Shown in pieces: positions 7,153 through 14,994 of a DNA stretch of 16,065 bases. The translations under genes were made by a program, and so were the position numbers. The stretch is from contig JAOPWG010000347.1 of assembly GCA_025965775.1 (NCBI GenBank), forward strand, positions 1-16,065, given 5' to 3'. Within the stretch, counting starts at the first letter, position 1, and each line of letters opens with the position of its first letter. The stretch comes from Modestobacter sp. (lineage in GTDB: Bacteria; Actinomycetota; Actinomycetes; Mycobacteriales; Geodermatophilaceae). The notes beneath the pieces are model-generated. The model saw only the letters and a program-made list of their open reading frames with translations, made no database searches and was not told the origin of the DNA.

Positions 7153-7884
7153 TCAGCCGGATGGGTCGGTGGCCCGCACCCGGGTCATCACCCGGTCGAT
7201 GAGGTCCTGGGTCAGGTCGGCGCGGAGGTCGTCCGGCACGGTCAGGCCGACGTCGGAGAACCAGTCCGCCGTGGCCTCCGGGTGTGGGCCCACGACGCCG
7301 ACGGCGCCGGCACCGAACGGTGCGATCACCGCGGCCGGCAACCCGTTCCCGTAGGTCGCGAGCACGTCGGCGGCACCGCGGGCAGGGTCCAGGTCGAACC
7401 ACGGAGGGTCCTGGACGTAGACCTCTCGAAGCACGCCGGCCCAGGCGAGCGTCGCCACCGCGTCGCCGGGGTGGTCGACGGCGGCGCCGCGGGAGGAGAT
7501 CCACCGGTCGGCGTCACCGGGCAGCAGGCCGAAGCCGGGGGTCTCACCGGCCAGGTAGCCGCCGAGGCAGAAGCCCAGGTAACCGCCGCCCGACCGGACG
7601 AACTCGCGCACCGCCGGGGCGTGCCGCTCCACCTTCCGCCAGGCCCGGCGCAGGCTCCCCCCGCCCGGCTGGGCATAGAGCACGGCCCGGGAGAGGACGT
7701 CGGGACCCAGCCGGAGCTCCTCCTTCGGTCCGACGTAGCGCACCTCCAGGCCCCACCGGCTCCTGGCCAGCGCCCCCGCGACGGCTTCCGGGCAGCCGGG
7801 CGTGGACGCCGGTCCCCGGTAGACCAGCGCCAGGTCGCCTGCGGCTTCGGCCGGCCGGGACCGGGCCCGGCTACGCAGTCGCAT
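7153..7884 (-). CDS. class I glutamine-amidotransferase-fold protein, BPL_N-like
   Basis: Cytoplasmic-looking protein of 243 aa with no signal peptide. It matches the biotin-protein-ligase N-terminal (BPL_N) domain: QPGGGSLRRAW (72-82), then FVRSGGGYLGFCLGGYLAG (95-113) with nucleophile-elbow Cys106, and a C-terminal GPHPEA (199-204) with His201. These are the positions of the Cys and His of class I amidotransferases, though the family's real activity is poorly known and no biotin ligase domain is fused. The ATG at 7884 has GGGAG 6 bases upstream and overlaps the end of the membrane acyltransferase gene by 14 bp, so it is the last gene of the synthetase operon. It could handle an amide or act as a transferase on the polymer; this is inference. 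Confidence 0.75.
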   Translation of the reverse strand: MRLRSRARSRPAEAAGDLALVYRGPASTPGCPEAVAGALARSRWGLEVRYVGPKEELRLGPDVLSRAVLYAQPGGGSLRRAWRKVERHAPAVREFVRSGGGYLGFCLGGYLAGETPGFGLLPGDADRWISSRGAAVDHPGDAVATLAWAGVLREVYVQDPPWFDLDPARGAADVLATYGNGLPAAVIAPFGAGAVGVVGPHPEATADWFSDVGLTVPDDLRADLTQDLIDRVMTRVRATDPSG

Positions 7885-9178
7885 CGCGAGCTCCCGTCCG
7901 GCCTGCGCCCAGCACAGCGCGCCGCACCGCGCCGGTCAGTCGGGCCACGATGTCCTCGAGTGGACCCCGCGCGTGGTTGCGGCTCCACAGCAGCGCGAAG
8001 ACCACGACCGCGGCGGTCTGGATCAGGAACCCGGACATGCCCCCGGGCACGAACGGTGAGCTCAGCAACAGCAGGTGCAGGCTGTAGAGGGTCAGGGTCA
8101 TGCTCCCGGCCGTGGCGAGCGGCCGAAGCAGGGCGGTCGTGGTGCGCCCGATCAGCAGGCACGCCCCGAGCACGGCGAGCCCCACGCCGATCGTGTATGT
8201 GAGGTCGAGCGGGGTCGTCGAGTGCGGCGACATCGTCGCGAGCCACCACCAGGTGTCCGTCGGTGTGATCCCGTCCGGCCCCAAGGTCAACAGGTCGGAG
8301 AACTGGGACGGCGTCATCGACCGCAGGGCCACCGTCGTCAGCTCGGCCCGGCCGCCGACGACGTCCAGCAGCACCCGCGAGACCGTGACGGCCACGGCGA
8401 TGAGCCCGAGTCCGGCGGCGGTGATGATCAGCAGGGTCCGCCGGGAGGTCAGCAACGACCGCCCCACCGCGAGGCCGACGCACAGGTAGGCGGTCCAGGG
8501 CAGCGCCGGGTAGATGCCGGTCAGTGACAGCTCCGCGAGGACGTGCAGCGGGCGGGCGGCCAGGTCGGCAAAGGTCAGGTTGATCAGGTCGGGCGGTGCC
8601 AGGTGGCTGCGCAGCAGGTGGCTGATGAACGGCATGGCGACCGTGACGACGGTCGCGATGGTCAGCAGGCTGCGGATGGACAGCGCCAGCAGCGGGATGG
8701 CCAGCACGAACAGCAAGGCGTAGTAGGGCAGGATCACGGCGGCGTAGTCCCGGGGCACGACCAGCCCGAGCAGGAGCCCGACCGTGCCGATCAGGGCCGC
8801 CCGCACGACCAGGGACGACGAGTTGGCCAGCCAGGCCCGCCCGTGCGATCGGCGGCGGCCCCCGCTGGCGAAGGCCACGCCGACGCCGGCCAGCAGCGCG
8901 AACAGGGCCGCGGACTTCCCGTCGGACAGCACCCAGGCCAACGTCCGGTTCCCGTCGGCGTCCTCGGGTTCGATGTTGTGCACCGCCATCATGCCGATCA
9001 GGGCGATGCCGCGGGCCGCGTCGATGCCCACCAGGCGCGCCGCGGACCCGCGCGCTGCGGCGGTCGTGGCGGGCGTGCCGGACGCATCGCCCGGTGGGTC
9101 CGCCTCGCAGGCGTGGGGGAGCAGGGGCGTCGCCACCGGGCTCGCCACCTCCGGCGAGGACTCCGCGGGCCGCGTCAT
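7871..9178 (-). CDS. multispanning membrane acyltransferase, HGSNAT/DUF1624-like
   Basis: Integral membrane protein of 435 aa. After a Pro/Ala-rich cytoplasmic tail (1-45), the family signature RLVGIDAARGIALIGMMAVH (48-67) leads into about ten hydrophobic segments; the conserved His67 ends this stretch. A C-terminal LYSLHLLLLS block resembles the DUF418/YeiB side of this superfamily. Relatives such as heparan-alpha-glucosaminide N-acetyltransferase move an acetyl group across the membrane to an amino sugar, so N-acylation of an exported amine is a reasonable guess. The ATG at 9178 overlaps the synthetase stop as ATGA, implying translational coupling; an open upstream extension to 9301 lies inside the synthetase and is rejected. 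Downstream it overlaps the BPL_N-like gene. Confidence 0.8.
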   Translation of the reverse strand: MTRPAESSPEVASPVATPLLPHACEADPPGDASGTPATTAAARGSAARLVGIDAARGIALIGMMAVHNIEPEDADGNRTLAWVLSDGKSAALFALLAGVGVAFASGGRRRSHGRAWLANSSSLVVRAALIGTVGLLLGLVVPRDYAAVILPYYALLFVLAIPLLALSIRSLLTIATVVTVAMPFISHLLRSHLAPPDLINLTFADLAARPLHVLAELSLTGIYPALPWTAYLCVGLAVGRSLLTSRRTLLIITAAGLGLIAVAVTVSRVLLDVVGGRAELTTVALRSMTPSQFSDLLTLGPDGITPTDTWWWLATMSPHSTTPLDLTYTIGVGLAVLGACLLIGRTTTALLRPLATAGSMTLTLYSLHLLLLSSPFVPGGMSGFLIQTAAVVVFALLWSRNHARGPLEDIVARLTGAVRRAVLGAGRTGARDATA

Positions 9179-12100
9179 CGGGACGCCCCGCTGCTGGTCC
9201 GCGCCCCGGCAGGTTCGGGCACGGGGAGGGGCGCGACCTCGTTGGGAGCCAGCGGCTCGTCCGGTGCCCGGTCCAGCTTCTGCGCGGGGATGCCGCACCA
9301 ACTGGTCCCGGCCGGCAGCGTCTCACCCTTCATCACGAGGGACAGCGCAGCGAGGGTCACGTCCTCCTCGACGATGGAGTCGTAGAGGACCACCGACTTG
9401 CTGCCGATGCTGGCCCGGTCCCGGATCACCACGTAGGCCATCTTCATGACCCGGTCCTCGAACAGGTGCGTCTGCAGCGAGACCCCGTCGCCGATGGCGA
9501 CGTCGTCCCCGATGTCGACCAGGTCGAACTCGGTCAGGTAGGTGGTCTCGATGATCGTCCGCCGACCGATCCGCGCGCCGAACAGCCGCAGCGCGGGGCC
9601 GAGCAGTGGCGTACCGGTGAGCCAGGCCAGCAGCGCCGGCACGGCAGCCGCCTCGTAGATGCCGGTCACGAACTCCGTGCGGCGCACGAAGCCGCTCCAC
9701 AGCGGCTCGACCCGGCGCCGGTAGCGGCCGACGAGCGCCCACTTCAGCGCCGCCACCAGGAGTACCACGACGACGCTGGAACCCAGCGCGATCAGCGGGA
9801 CGAGGACGACGGTGGCCGCCGTCCCCCAGTTGACCGCGACGAAGGCCATGCCGTACAGCGTGGCGAACATGGCCAGCGCGAGGATCGAGCTGGGCAGCAC
9901 GATCCGCAGCGCCTCGATGGCATAACGGGTCAGCACCCGACGACGGGACGGATTGAAGGTCTGCGCCTCGGTGAACTCCTCGTACAGCTCCCGGCGGGGG
10001 AGGTTGAAGGACGGGGACCCCAGCCAGGAACTGCCCGCATCGACCTCGGCGGCCGGCGGGACGCTGCGGACCCCGATCAGCGTGGCGTCCCCGAGGTGGG
10101 AGCCGGCCGGGATGAAGGCGGCGTTGCCCACGAAGGCCCGGGAGCCGATGACGGTGGGCTGGAAGGCGACGTGCCCGTTGGCGTACGTCGCGCTGCCGAC
10201 GCTGGCCATGTCGGCCACGAAGCTCCCGTCCTCCAGGGTCAGCAGGTCGGGGTCGATGTTGCCGATGGTGGACACCTCCGCGCCGCGGCCGATCCGGGAC
10301 CCCAGGGCCCGCAGCCACAGCGAGGTGTACAGGGTGGAGTACATGGTGTTGTTCAGCAGCAGGCTGAGCTCCAGCAGCTTGTCGCCGAACCACTTCTCCA
10401 GGCCCAGCTGGGAACGCAGGTGGTGCACCCCGGGCGGGGTGGTGGGCAGCACCAGCCGACGTCCGGCCAGGATCAGCGCGCACGACGAGACCACGAACAG
10501 TGGTCCGGACAGTGCCGTGGCCACCAGCCCGGCCACCGTCCCGTACGTCAGCAGCGCCCACCAGACCACCACCACAACCGGCAGCATGATGACCAGGGGC
10601 AGCAGCTCCAGCGTGAGGATCCCGGCGGCGAAGCCGGTCATGAGGGAGCGCGACCAGATCCGGGGGGCGGCGGCGCAGCTGGTCATCAGCTCGACCACCG
10701 AGTCGACCGCCATCGGTGCCGGCTGGGCCGGTGACCCGGCCCAGATCTGTCCCGCGGTGATGCGGCGGTCGGTCTGCAGCAGGGACTGCTCGGCGAGCAC
10801 CGCCCCCTCCTCGACCTCCGAGCCGCACTCGAGGACGCACTGCGAGCCGACGACCGCACCGCGGCCCACCGTCACGGGCGCGAGGCTGAGGACGCCGTCG
10901 GCGGTCCGGTAGCCGTGCAGCTGCGTCCCGGAACCGACCGTCGCACCACGGTGGATGCGGAGCAGGGCCGGCACGGCCACCTCGGCGGTCCCCAGATGGC
11001 AGTCCTCCTCCACGTGGGCTCCGCACAGGCGCAGGTAGTGCGCGGCCCAGGGCGACCCGCTCAGGTTCGTGATCGGTGAGATCTGCATCAGCTTCTGGAT
11101 CGTCCACACCCGCAGGTGCATCCGGCCCCACAGCGGGTGCTCCCCGGGCTGCAGCCCGGGGTTCAGCAGCCTGGTCCCCATGACCGGGAGGACCCAGCGG
11201 ACGAACAGGTAGGTCGACGGCAGGGCGACCGCGAGCTCCAGCACCAGACCGATCGAGGGCTGTCCGCGGTGGATGCCGTAGAGGACCGAGATCGGCAGGA
11301 GGAAGAGCAGGACCACGGCGTAGAGCCAGGACACCTGCACGAAGCCGACCCCGGCGACCCGGGCGCGGGTCGGGGGGGACGGGCGCGGAGCGCCGACGAC
11401 CTGCCCGGCAGCGGCGCCGCCCACGCCGTCGTCGGCGTCCAGGAAGCGGGCGAGGGACCGGACCGTCGGATGGCGGTAGAGCTCGGAGATCGACAGCCGC
11501 GATCCCCGGCCGCTGCGGCGCATGGCGGAGACGATGGTGGCAGCCAGCAGCGAGTGGCCGCCCAGGGCGCTGAACAGGTCGGCCTCGACCGAGACCGCCC
11601 CGGCCGGCAGGCCCAGGACCTCCTCCCAGAGGCCGGCCACCCAGGCCTCGGTGACGGTTGCCGGGGGCACCTGCTCCTGGTCCAGGTGCCGGACCAGGCG
11701 CGGACCCCGGGGTGCCGGGAGGTTGCCCCGGTCGGCCTTGCCGCTGGGCAGCATCGGGATGGCGGGGACCACGTCCAGGAACGCCGGCACCATGTAGGCC
11801 GTCAGCCGGGCGACCAGTTGCTCGTGGAGTTGTTCGACGGTCTCCCGCTCCGGGGCGTCCCCGGTGAGGATGACGTAGCCGGCGAGCTCGCCGCCGGACT
11901 CTCCCGACGCCAGCAGAGTGACCACGGCCGCGGTGACCCGTGGGTGCTCGAGCAGGACGCTCTCGATCTCCTGCAGGTCGACGCGGTGACCCCGCACCTT
12001 GACCTCGCTGTCGGCGCGCCCCAGGTACTCCAGCTCTCCGTCAGGCAGGAAGCGGCCCAGGTCCCCGGTCCGGTAGATGCGCTGGCCGGCGCCGCCCCGC

Positions 12101-13308
12101 GGGTCGGCGATGAACCGGTCGGCGGTCATGTCGGGTCGGTTGACGTAGCCGCGGGCGACACCCGGTCCGCCGACGCAGATCTCGCCGACCTCGCCCTCGG
12201 GTGCGGGACGGAGGTCGTCGTCGAGCAGCGTGACCTGGTACGTGGGGAGGGGGCGCCCGATGGTGACCGGCTTGCCCACCTCCAGTTCGGCCATCGTGCA
12301 GGTGACGGTGGTCTCGGTCGGGCCGTACGTGTTGAGGATCCGCCGGCCCGGCCCCCAGCGGTCGACGAGCTCACGGGGGCACGCTTCACCGCCGACGTTC
12401 ACGGTCCGGATCAGCGGCAGCGTGCGGTCCAGTGTCGCCAGAACCGTGGGAACGCAATAGATCATCGTGACCCGGTGCTCTTCCAGGAAGTCGGCCAGAC
12501 CGGCGCCCACCCGGCGCCCGTCCGTGGGGCCGGCCACGAGCGTCGCCCCGACCGCCCACGTCGGCCAGATCTCCTCGATGGAGAAGTCGAACGCGACCGT
12601 CATGCCTTGGTAGACGCGGTCGGTGGGCTTCACTCCGTACAACGGCGGGACGACCCCGATGAAATTGCAGATGCTCGACTGGGCGATTTCGACGCCCTTG
12701 GGCCGACCGCTGGAGCCGGATGTGTAAATGACGTAGCAGACCGGATCTCCGGTGGTGGATACGTCCGGGCGCGTGCCGGACTGCACCGCCAGGTCGGCAG
12801 CCACGGTGTCCATCTCGACGACCGGGCACGGAAGTCCGTGGCAGACCTCGCCGAACGCGGAGCTGCTGACCACGAGGCCCAGGTCGGCGTCCTCGGCGAT
12901 GAATTGCAGTCGCTCGGCCGGGACGGCCGGGTCGATGGGCACGAACGTTGCATCGGTCTTGGTGATCCCCAGGAGGGCGACGTAGGTGGCCACCGAGCGG
13001 TCCAGCAGGATGCCGACCCTGGTGCCCGTGCCGACGCCCAGGTCCAGGAGGTGGTGGGCCAGCTGGTTCGCGCGCCGGTCCAGTTCGTCGTAGGTGAGCA
13101 GTTGGCCGTCGCACTCCAACGCGGTCGAGGACGGACGGCGGTCGCAGGTCCGCTCGAAGTAGCCGTGCAGACGGGTGGGGCCGACCGGTTCGACGGCCGG
13201 TGCGGCCACGTTGTCCTCGAAGCGGACCGCCGGCACCGCCGGCGCGTGGTTACGCGCGATCGCTTCCGAACGAATGGCAGCACGGCGCGATTTGCTACAT
13301 GGTGTCAT
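9175..13308 (-). CDS. Pls/PosA-family single-module NRPS, candidate homopoly(amino acid) synthetase
   Basis: Predicted 1377 aa membrane enzyme; epsilon-poly-lysine synthetase Pls of Streptomyces albulus has about 1319 aa and the same layout. The adenylation domain (about 45-530) has A3 YTSGSSGRPKG (195-205), FDFS (240-243), YGPTETT (328-334), YRTGD (412-416) and Lys524. The carrier domain has GGHSL with Ser586 for phosphopantetheine. From about 650 to the end (TIGR02353-like) three hexapeptide-repeat domains (about 763-865, 1000-1100, 1240-1345) alternate with membrane segments (about 654-710, 888-950, 1129-1193). There is no canonical condensation or thioesterase domain; in Pls the C-terminal domains join monomers iteratively. 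The hand-read pocket code is D241 F242 E245 Y284 N304 G306 T327 V335 T336 K524, possibly for a basic amino acid. The ATG at 13308 has GGGGAG 10 bases upstream; the frame stays open to 13680 but lacks homology there. It is the first gene of a coupled three-gene operon. Confidence 0.9.
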   Translation of the reverse strand: MTPCSKSRRAAIRSEAIARNHAPAVPAVRFEDNVAAPAVEPVGPTRLHGYFERTCDRRPSSTALECDGQLLTYDELDRRANQLAHHLLDLGVGTGTRVGILLDRSVATYVALLGITKTDATFVPIDPAVPAERLQFIAEDADLGLVVSSSAFGEVCHGLPCPVVEMDTVAADLAVQSGTRPDVSTTGDPVCYVIYTSGSSGRPKGVEIAQSSICNFIGVVPPLYGVKPTDRVYQGMTVAFDFSIEEIWPTWAVGATLVAGPTDGRRVGAGLADFLEEHRVTMIYCVPTVLATLDRTLPLIRTVNVGGEACPRELVDRWGPGRRILNTYGPTETTVTCTMAELEVGKPVTIGRPLPTYQVTLLDDDLRPAPEGEVGEICVGGPGVARGYVNRPDMTADRFIADPRGGAGQRIYRTGDLGRFLPDGELEYLGRADSEVKVRGHRVDLQEIESVLLEHPRVTAAVVTLLASGESGGELAGYVILTGDAPERETVEQLHEQLVARLTAYMVPAFLDVVPAIPMLPSGKADRGNLPAPRGPRLVRHLDQEQVPPATVTEAWVAGLWEEVLGLPAGAVSVEADLFSALGGHSLLAATIVSAMRRSGRGSRLSISELYRHPTVRSLARFLDADDGVGGAAAGQVVGAPRPSPPTRARVAGVGFVQVSWLYAVVLLFLLPISVLYGIHRGQPSIGLVLELAVALPSTYLFVRWVLPVMGTRLLNPGLQPGEHPLWGRMHLRVWTIQKLMQISPITNLSGSPWAAHYLRLCGAHVEEDCHLGTAEVAVPALLRIHRGATVGSGTQLHGYRTADGVLSLAPVTVGRGAVVGSQCVLECGSEVEEGAVLAEQSLLQTDRRITAGQIWAGSPAQPAPMAVDSVVELMTSCAAAPRIWSRSLMTGFAAGILTLELLPLVIMLPVVVVVWWALLTYGTVAGLVATALSGPLFVVSSCALILAGRRLVLPTTPPGVHHLRSQLGLEKWFGDKLLELSLLLNNTMYSTLYTSLWLRALGSRIGRGAEVSTIGNIDPDLLTLEDGSFVADMASVGSATYANGHVAFQPTVIGSRAFVGNAAFIPAGSHLGDATLIGVRSVPPAAEVDAGSSWLGSPSFNLPRRELYEEFTEAQTFNPSRRRVLTRYAIEALRIVLPSSILALAMFATLYGMAFVAVNWGTAATVVLVPLIALGSSVVVVLLVAALKWALVGRYRRRVEPLWSGFVRRTEFVTGIYEAAAVPALLAWLTGTPLLGPALRLFGARIGRRTIIETTYLTEFDLVDIGDDVAIGDGVSLQTHLFEDRVMKMAYVVIRDRASIGSKSVVLYDSIVEEDVTLAALSLVMKGETLPAGTSWCGIPAQKLDRAPDEPLAPNEVAPLPVPEPAGARTSSGASR

Positions 13309-13352
13309 TATGCAATTACTCCCCGTGTGGCCTGACCATTCCGTGCAACGCG

Positions 13353-13382
13353 TTGAACGTATGGACCGACGGCGGGCATAGT
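13353..13382 (+). promoter_or_regulatory. candidate promoter for the PPTase gene
   Basis: TTGAAC (13353-13358) and CATAGT (13377-13382), 18 bp apart, match the sigma-70-type boxes at 4 of 6 positions each, about 107 bp before the chosen PPTase start. They lie in the least GC-rich segment of the window. The elements overlap the boxes of the opposite-strand candidate promoter. Confidence 0.35.
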
Positions 13383-13385
13383 CAA
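13356..13385 (-). promoter_or_regulatory. candidate promoter for the synthetase operon
   Basis: On the minus strand TTGACT (complement of 13380-13385, 5 of 6 to TTGACA) is followed after 18 bp by TACGTT (complement of 13356-13361), which fits the loose actinobacterial TAnnnT. This is about 48 bp before the ATG at 13308. It shares nearly the same 30 bp as the plus-strand candidate, so the two could compete for polymerase. Confidence 0.35.
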
Positions 13386-13393
13386 AGTGGATC

Positions 13394-13409
13394 CCTAATG
13401 TTTGCCTAA
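13394..13409. promoter_or_regulatory. CCTAA direct repeat, possible operator
   Basis: CCTAA occurs at 13394-13398 and 13405-13409, starts 11 bp apart (one helical turn), inside an AT-rich stretch between the divergent synthetase and PPTase genes. Read on the minus strand it is TTAGG repeated, partly like half of the iron-regulator (DtxR/IdeR) box, but it lacks the inverted half, so iron control is not supported. Confidence 0.3.
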
Positions 13410-13488
13410 CACTCTCGCAATGTGGACAGAATGTGATGCGGCCATTCCAGGGGGTGAGCTTTCCTGTGTCGGGGCTGAATGTGAGGGC

Positions 13489-14217
13489 ATGGTCGACGTG
13501 CAGAATCGCGCCGCGTCCGACGAACGGGTGAGCGGGTCGGCAGGCGGCGCGATGGTCGTGTGCGCCCCGACCGGGCAGGTGCTCGCGGCCCTCGACCGCG
13601 GCCTTCTCACCCGGGACGGGCGTCGGCGGGGCGTCGGCTCCGGCCGGCCCATCGACCAGGACGCCCGGACCGCAGCGCACCTGCTCGTCCGGTGGTGCGC
13701 CGCCCGGGTGACGGGGCGGCCCGCGTCAGCGTTCGTGGTCGTGCAGCGGTGCGCGGAATGCGGGTCCCGCGACCATGGCAAGCCATCCATGGCCGGGTTC
13801 CCCGAGTTGCACATCAGCCTCGCCCACCGTCCCGGCGCCGTCGCCGCCGCCGCGGGGTGGAGCCCGGTCGGCGTGGACGTCGAGGTCCCGGACACGCGCG
13901 GCGGCGCCCCGGTTCCCGTGCCCGACGTGCTCTCTCCCGCAGAGATCGCCCAGGTGCGCGCGGCAGCAGACCCCTCGTCGGCGTTCCTGCGGATCTGGGT
14001 GCGCAAGGAGTGCCTGGTCAAGCTCGGAGTCGCGACGCTGGACTCCCTGCGGGACGTCGACCTCGCCGGCGCGACCGGGGACCCGCTGGCCGGCGGAGGG
14101 ACGGCGACCCGGTACGGCCGGCTGCACGTGGCGGACTGGGTCGACGGGGCCACCGGAGCCGTGGTGGCTGCGGCCGGTTACGAGCTCCCGGTCCGTGGCG
14201 GCTTCCCCGGCGCGTGA
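13489..14217 (+). CDS. Sfp-type 4'-phosphopantetheinyl transferase
   Basis: Moves the phosphopantetheine arm of coenzyme A onto the conserved Ser of carrier domains; the neighbouring synthetase's carrier Ser586 is the obvious target. Numbering from ATG 13489 (242 aa): HGKP (96-99), LHISLAH (107-113), the Mg-binding GVDVE (128-132) and WVRKECLVK (170-178) are the classic Sfp-type motifs, all intact. The start is uncertain: the family domain begins near MVVCAPTG at 13552; GTG 13498 has GAGGG at good spacing, ATG 13489 is close to the same site, and upstream TTG 13402 and ATG 13420 lack one and overlap the candidate operator. It is divergent from the synthetase across a 180-bp spacer and so is probably co-regulated with it. 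Confidence 0.9.
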   Translation: MVDVQNRAASDERVSGSAGGAMVVCAPTGQVLAALDRGLLTRDGRRRGVGSGRPIDQDARTAAHLLVRWCAARVTGRPASAFVVVQRCAECGSRDHGKPSMAGFPELHISLAHRPGAVAAAAGWSPVGVDVEVPDTRGGAPVPVPDVLSPAEIAQVRAAADPSSAFLRIWVRKECLVKLGVATLDSLRDVDLAGATGDPLAGGGTATRYGRLHVADWVDGATGAVVAAAGYELPVRGGFPGA

Positions 14218-14220
14218 GCG

Positions 14221-14245
14221 GCGCCGCCCGCTGGTGGTGCGGCGC
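14221..14245. terminator. GC-rich hairpin between convergent genes
   Basis: GCGCCGC (14221-14227) and GCGGCGC (14239-14245) form a perfect 7-bp stem with an 11-base loop, filling most of the 33-bp gap between the PPTase stop and the convergent TPM-domain gene stop. No T tract follows; likely a bidirectional terminator. Confidence 0.5.
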
Positions 14246-14250
14246 GGGAC

Positions 14251-14844
14251 TTACCGTGGCGTCGCGGCCGTTTTCCTGCGGCGGGAGAGCACGTGTGCGC
14301 CGCCCAGCGTGACCACCACGATGCCGCCCACGAGTGCCGTGGTCGTGGTCGACCACGGCCGGGCCTGGGGGGGCCCGCCGAGGAACGTGCTGGTCCCGGG
14401 CGTCAGGCCGTCGGCCAGGCCGATCACCGCGTCCGCCCAGGCACCGGTGGCCAGCAGCGGCTCGACACGTGCGGCCATGACGTTGGAGACGTCGGTGTCG
14501 GGCAGCGGGAACGAGTCGCCGATCCACCACTGGTAGGTGCCGTCGGTCACGTTGACCGCGAAGAGCATGTCCGAGGCCGCGAGCCCGGACAGCGACGCCG
14601 TGGCGGTCGCCCAGTCCGAGCCGTTCACGGCGTCGAGCCCGGAGGCGAGGACGACGGAGACCCTGGTCCCCTCGACCCTCTGCAACCGGTCCAGCGCCGA
14701 CTGCACCCGTGGCCCGTCGGCGCCGAGCGCCCCGACGGTGTCGGTGATCTGGACGTGGACCCTGGCTGGGGGATCTGCCAGCGCGGGGACGGTGCCCACC
14801 AGGAGGACGGCGAGGGCACCGAGGGCGACCAGTAGCGCGCGCAC
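14251..14844 (-). CDS. exported TPM-domain (DUF477-like) membrane protein
   Basis: Protein of 197 aa from GTG 14844, which has GGAGGT just upstream. The signal peptide (about 1-23) ends in an Ala-Leu-Ala cleavage site before DPPARV. A TPM/TLP18.3-like extracellular domain follows (about 25-150), with the characteristic DTVGAL opening and the DMLFAVNVTDGTYQWWIG strand region. A C-terminal helix (about 167-188) followed by RRRK anchors it with the tail inside the cell. TPM proteins have been linked to phosphatase or membrane-protein quality-control roles in other organisms; the function here is unknown. A longer reading from 14913 adds residues before a proper signal peptide and is rejected. 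The 150-bp spacer to the next gene holds only a weak dyad. Confidence 0.75.
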   Translation of the reverse strand: MRALLVALGALAVLLVGTVPALADPPARVHVQITDTVGALGADGPRVQSALDRLQRVEGTRVSVVLASGLDAVNGSDWATATASLSGLAASDMLFAVNVTDGTYQWWIGDSFPLPDTDVSNVMAARVEPLLATGAWADAVIGLADGLTPGTSTFLGGPPQARPWSTTTTALVGGIVVVTLGGAHVLSRRRKTAATPR

Positions 14845-14963
14845 GCCCACCTCCGGGGAGAGCGGGTCGGTCCCGCCCGTCGCGACCCTACGCAGATCCG
14901 TGGCTGCCCACACGGTGGAGCGTCCTGCCGGCCCACCCGACAGCGGTCGCCGTCCCCCCGACC

Positions 14964-14979
14964 GACCAGCCCGGTGGTC
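14964..14979 (-). terminator. possible short hairpin after the glycosyltransferase
   Basis: GACCA (14964-14968) and TGGTC (14975-14979) form a 5-bp stem with a 6-base loop, 15 bases past the minus-strand stop of the family 2 glycosyltransferase. Weak, with no T tract. Confidence 0.2.
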
Positions 14980-14994
14980 CCCCGGGAGGCGACG

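Noticed and set aside
7153..7884. Biotin-protein ligase
   Set aside because: Only the N-terminal amidotransferase-like domain is present; there is no ligase catalytic domain or biotin-binding motif.
9323..11131. Second minus-strand frame of 602 codons inside the synthetase
   Set aside because: Out of frame with the hexapeptide and membrane segments, and its Arg/Gly/Ala/Pro composition is that of a shifted frame.
11116..13335. Plus-strand reading frame of 739 codons opposite the synthetase
   Set aside because: Low-complexity Gly/Arg/Asp/His/Val composition without motifs, while the minus strand carries unmistakable A and carrier domain motifs.
13394..13409. DtxR/IdeR iron box
   Set aside because: The TTAGG elements are direct, not inverted, and the central part of the consensus is missing.
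13309..13680. N-terminal extension of the synthetase to 13680
   Set aside because: It would cover the divergent promoter region and the PPTase start, has no family similarity, and ATG 13308 has a Shine-Dalgarno-like GGGGAG.
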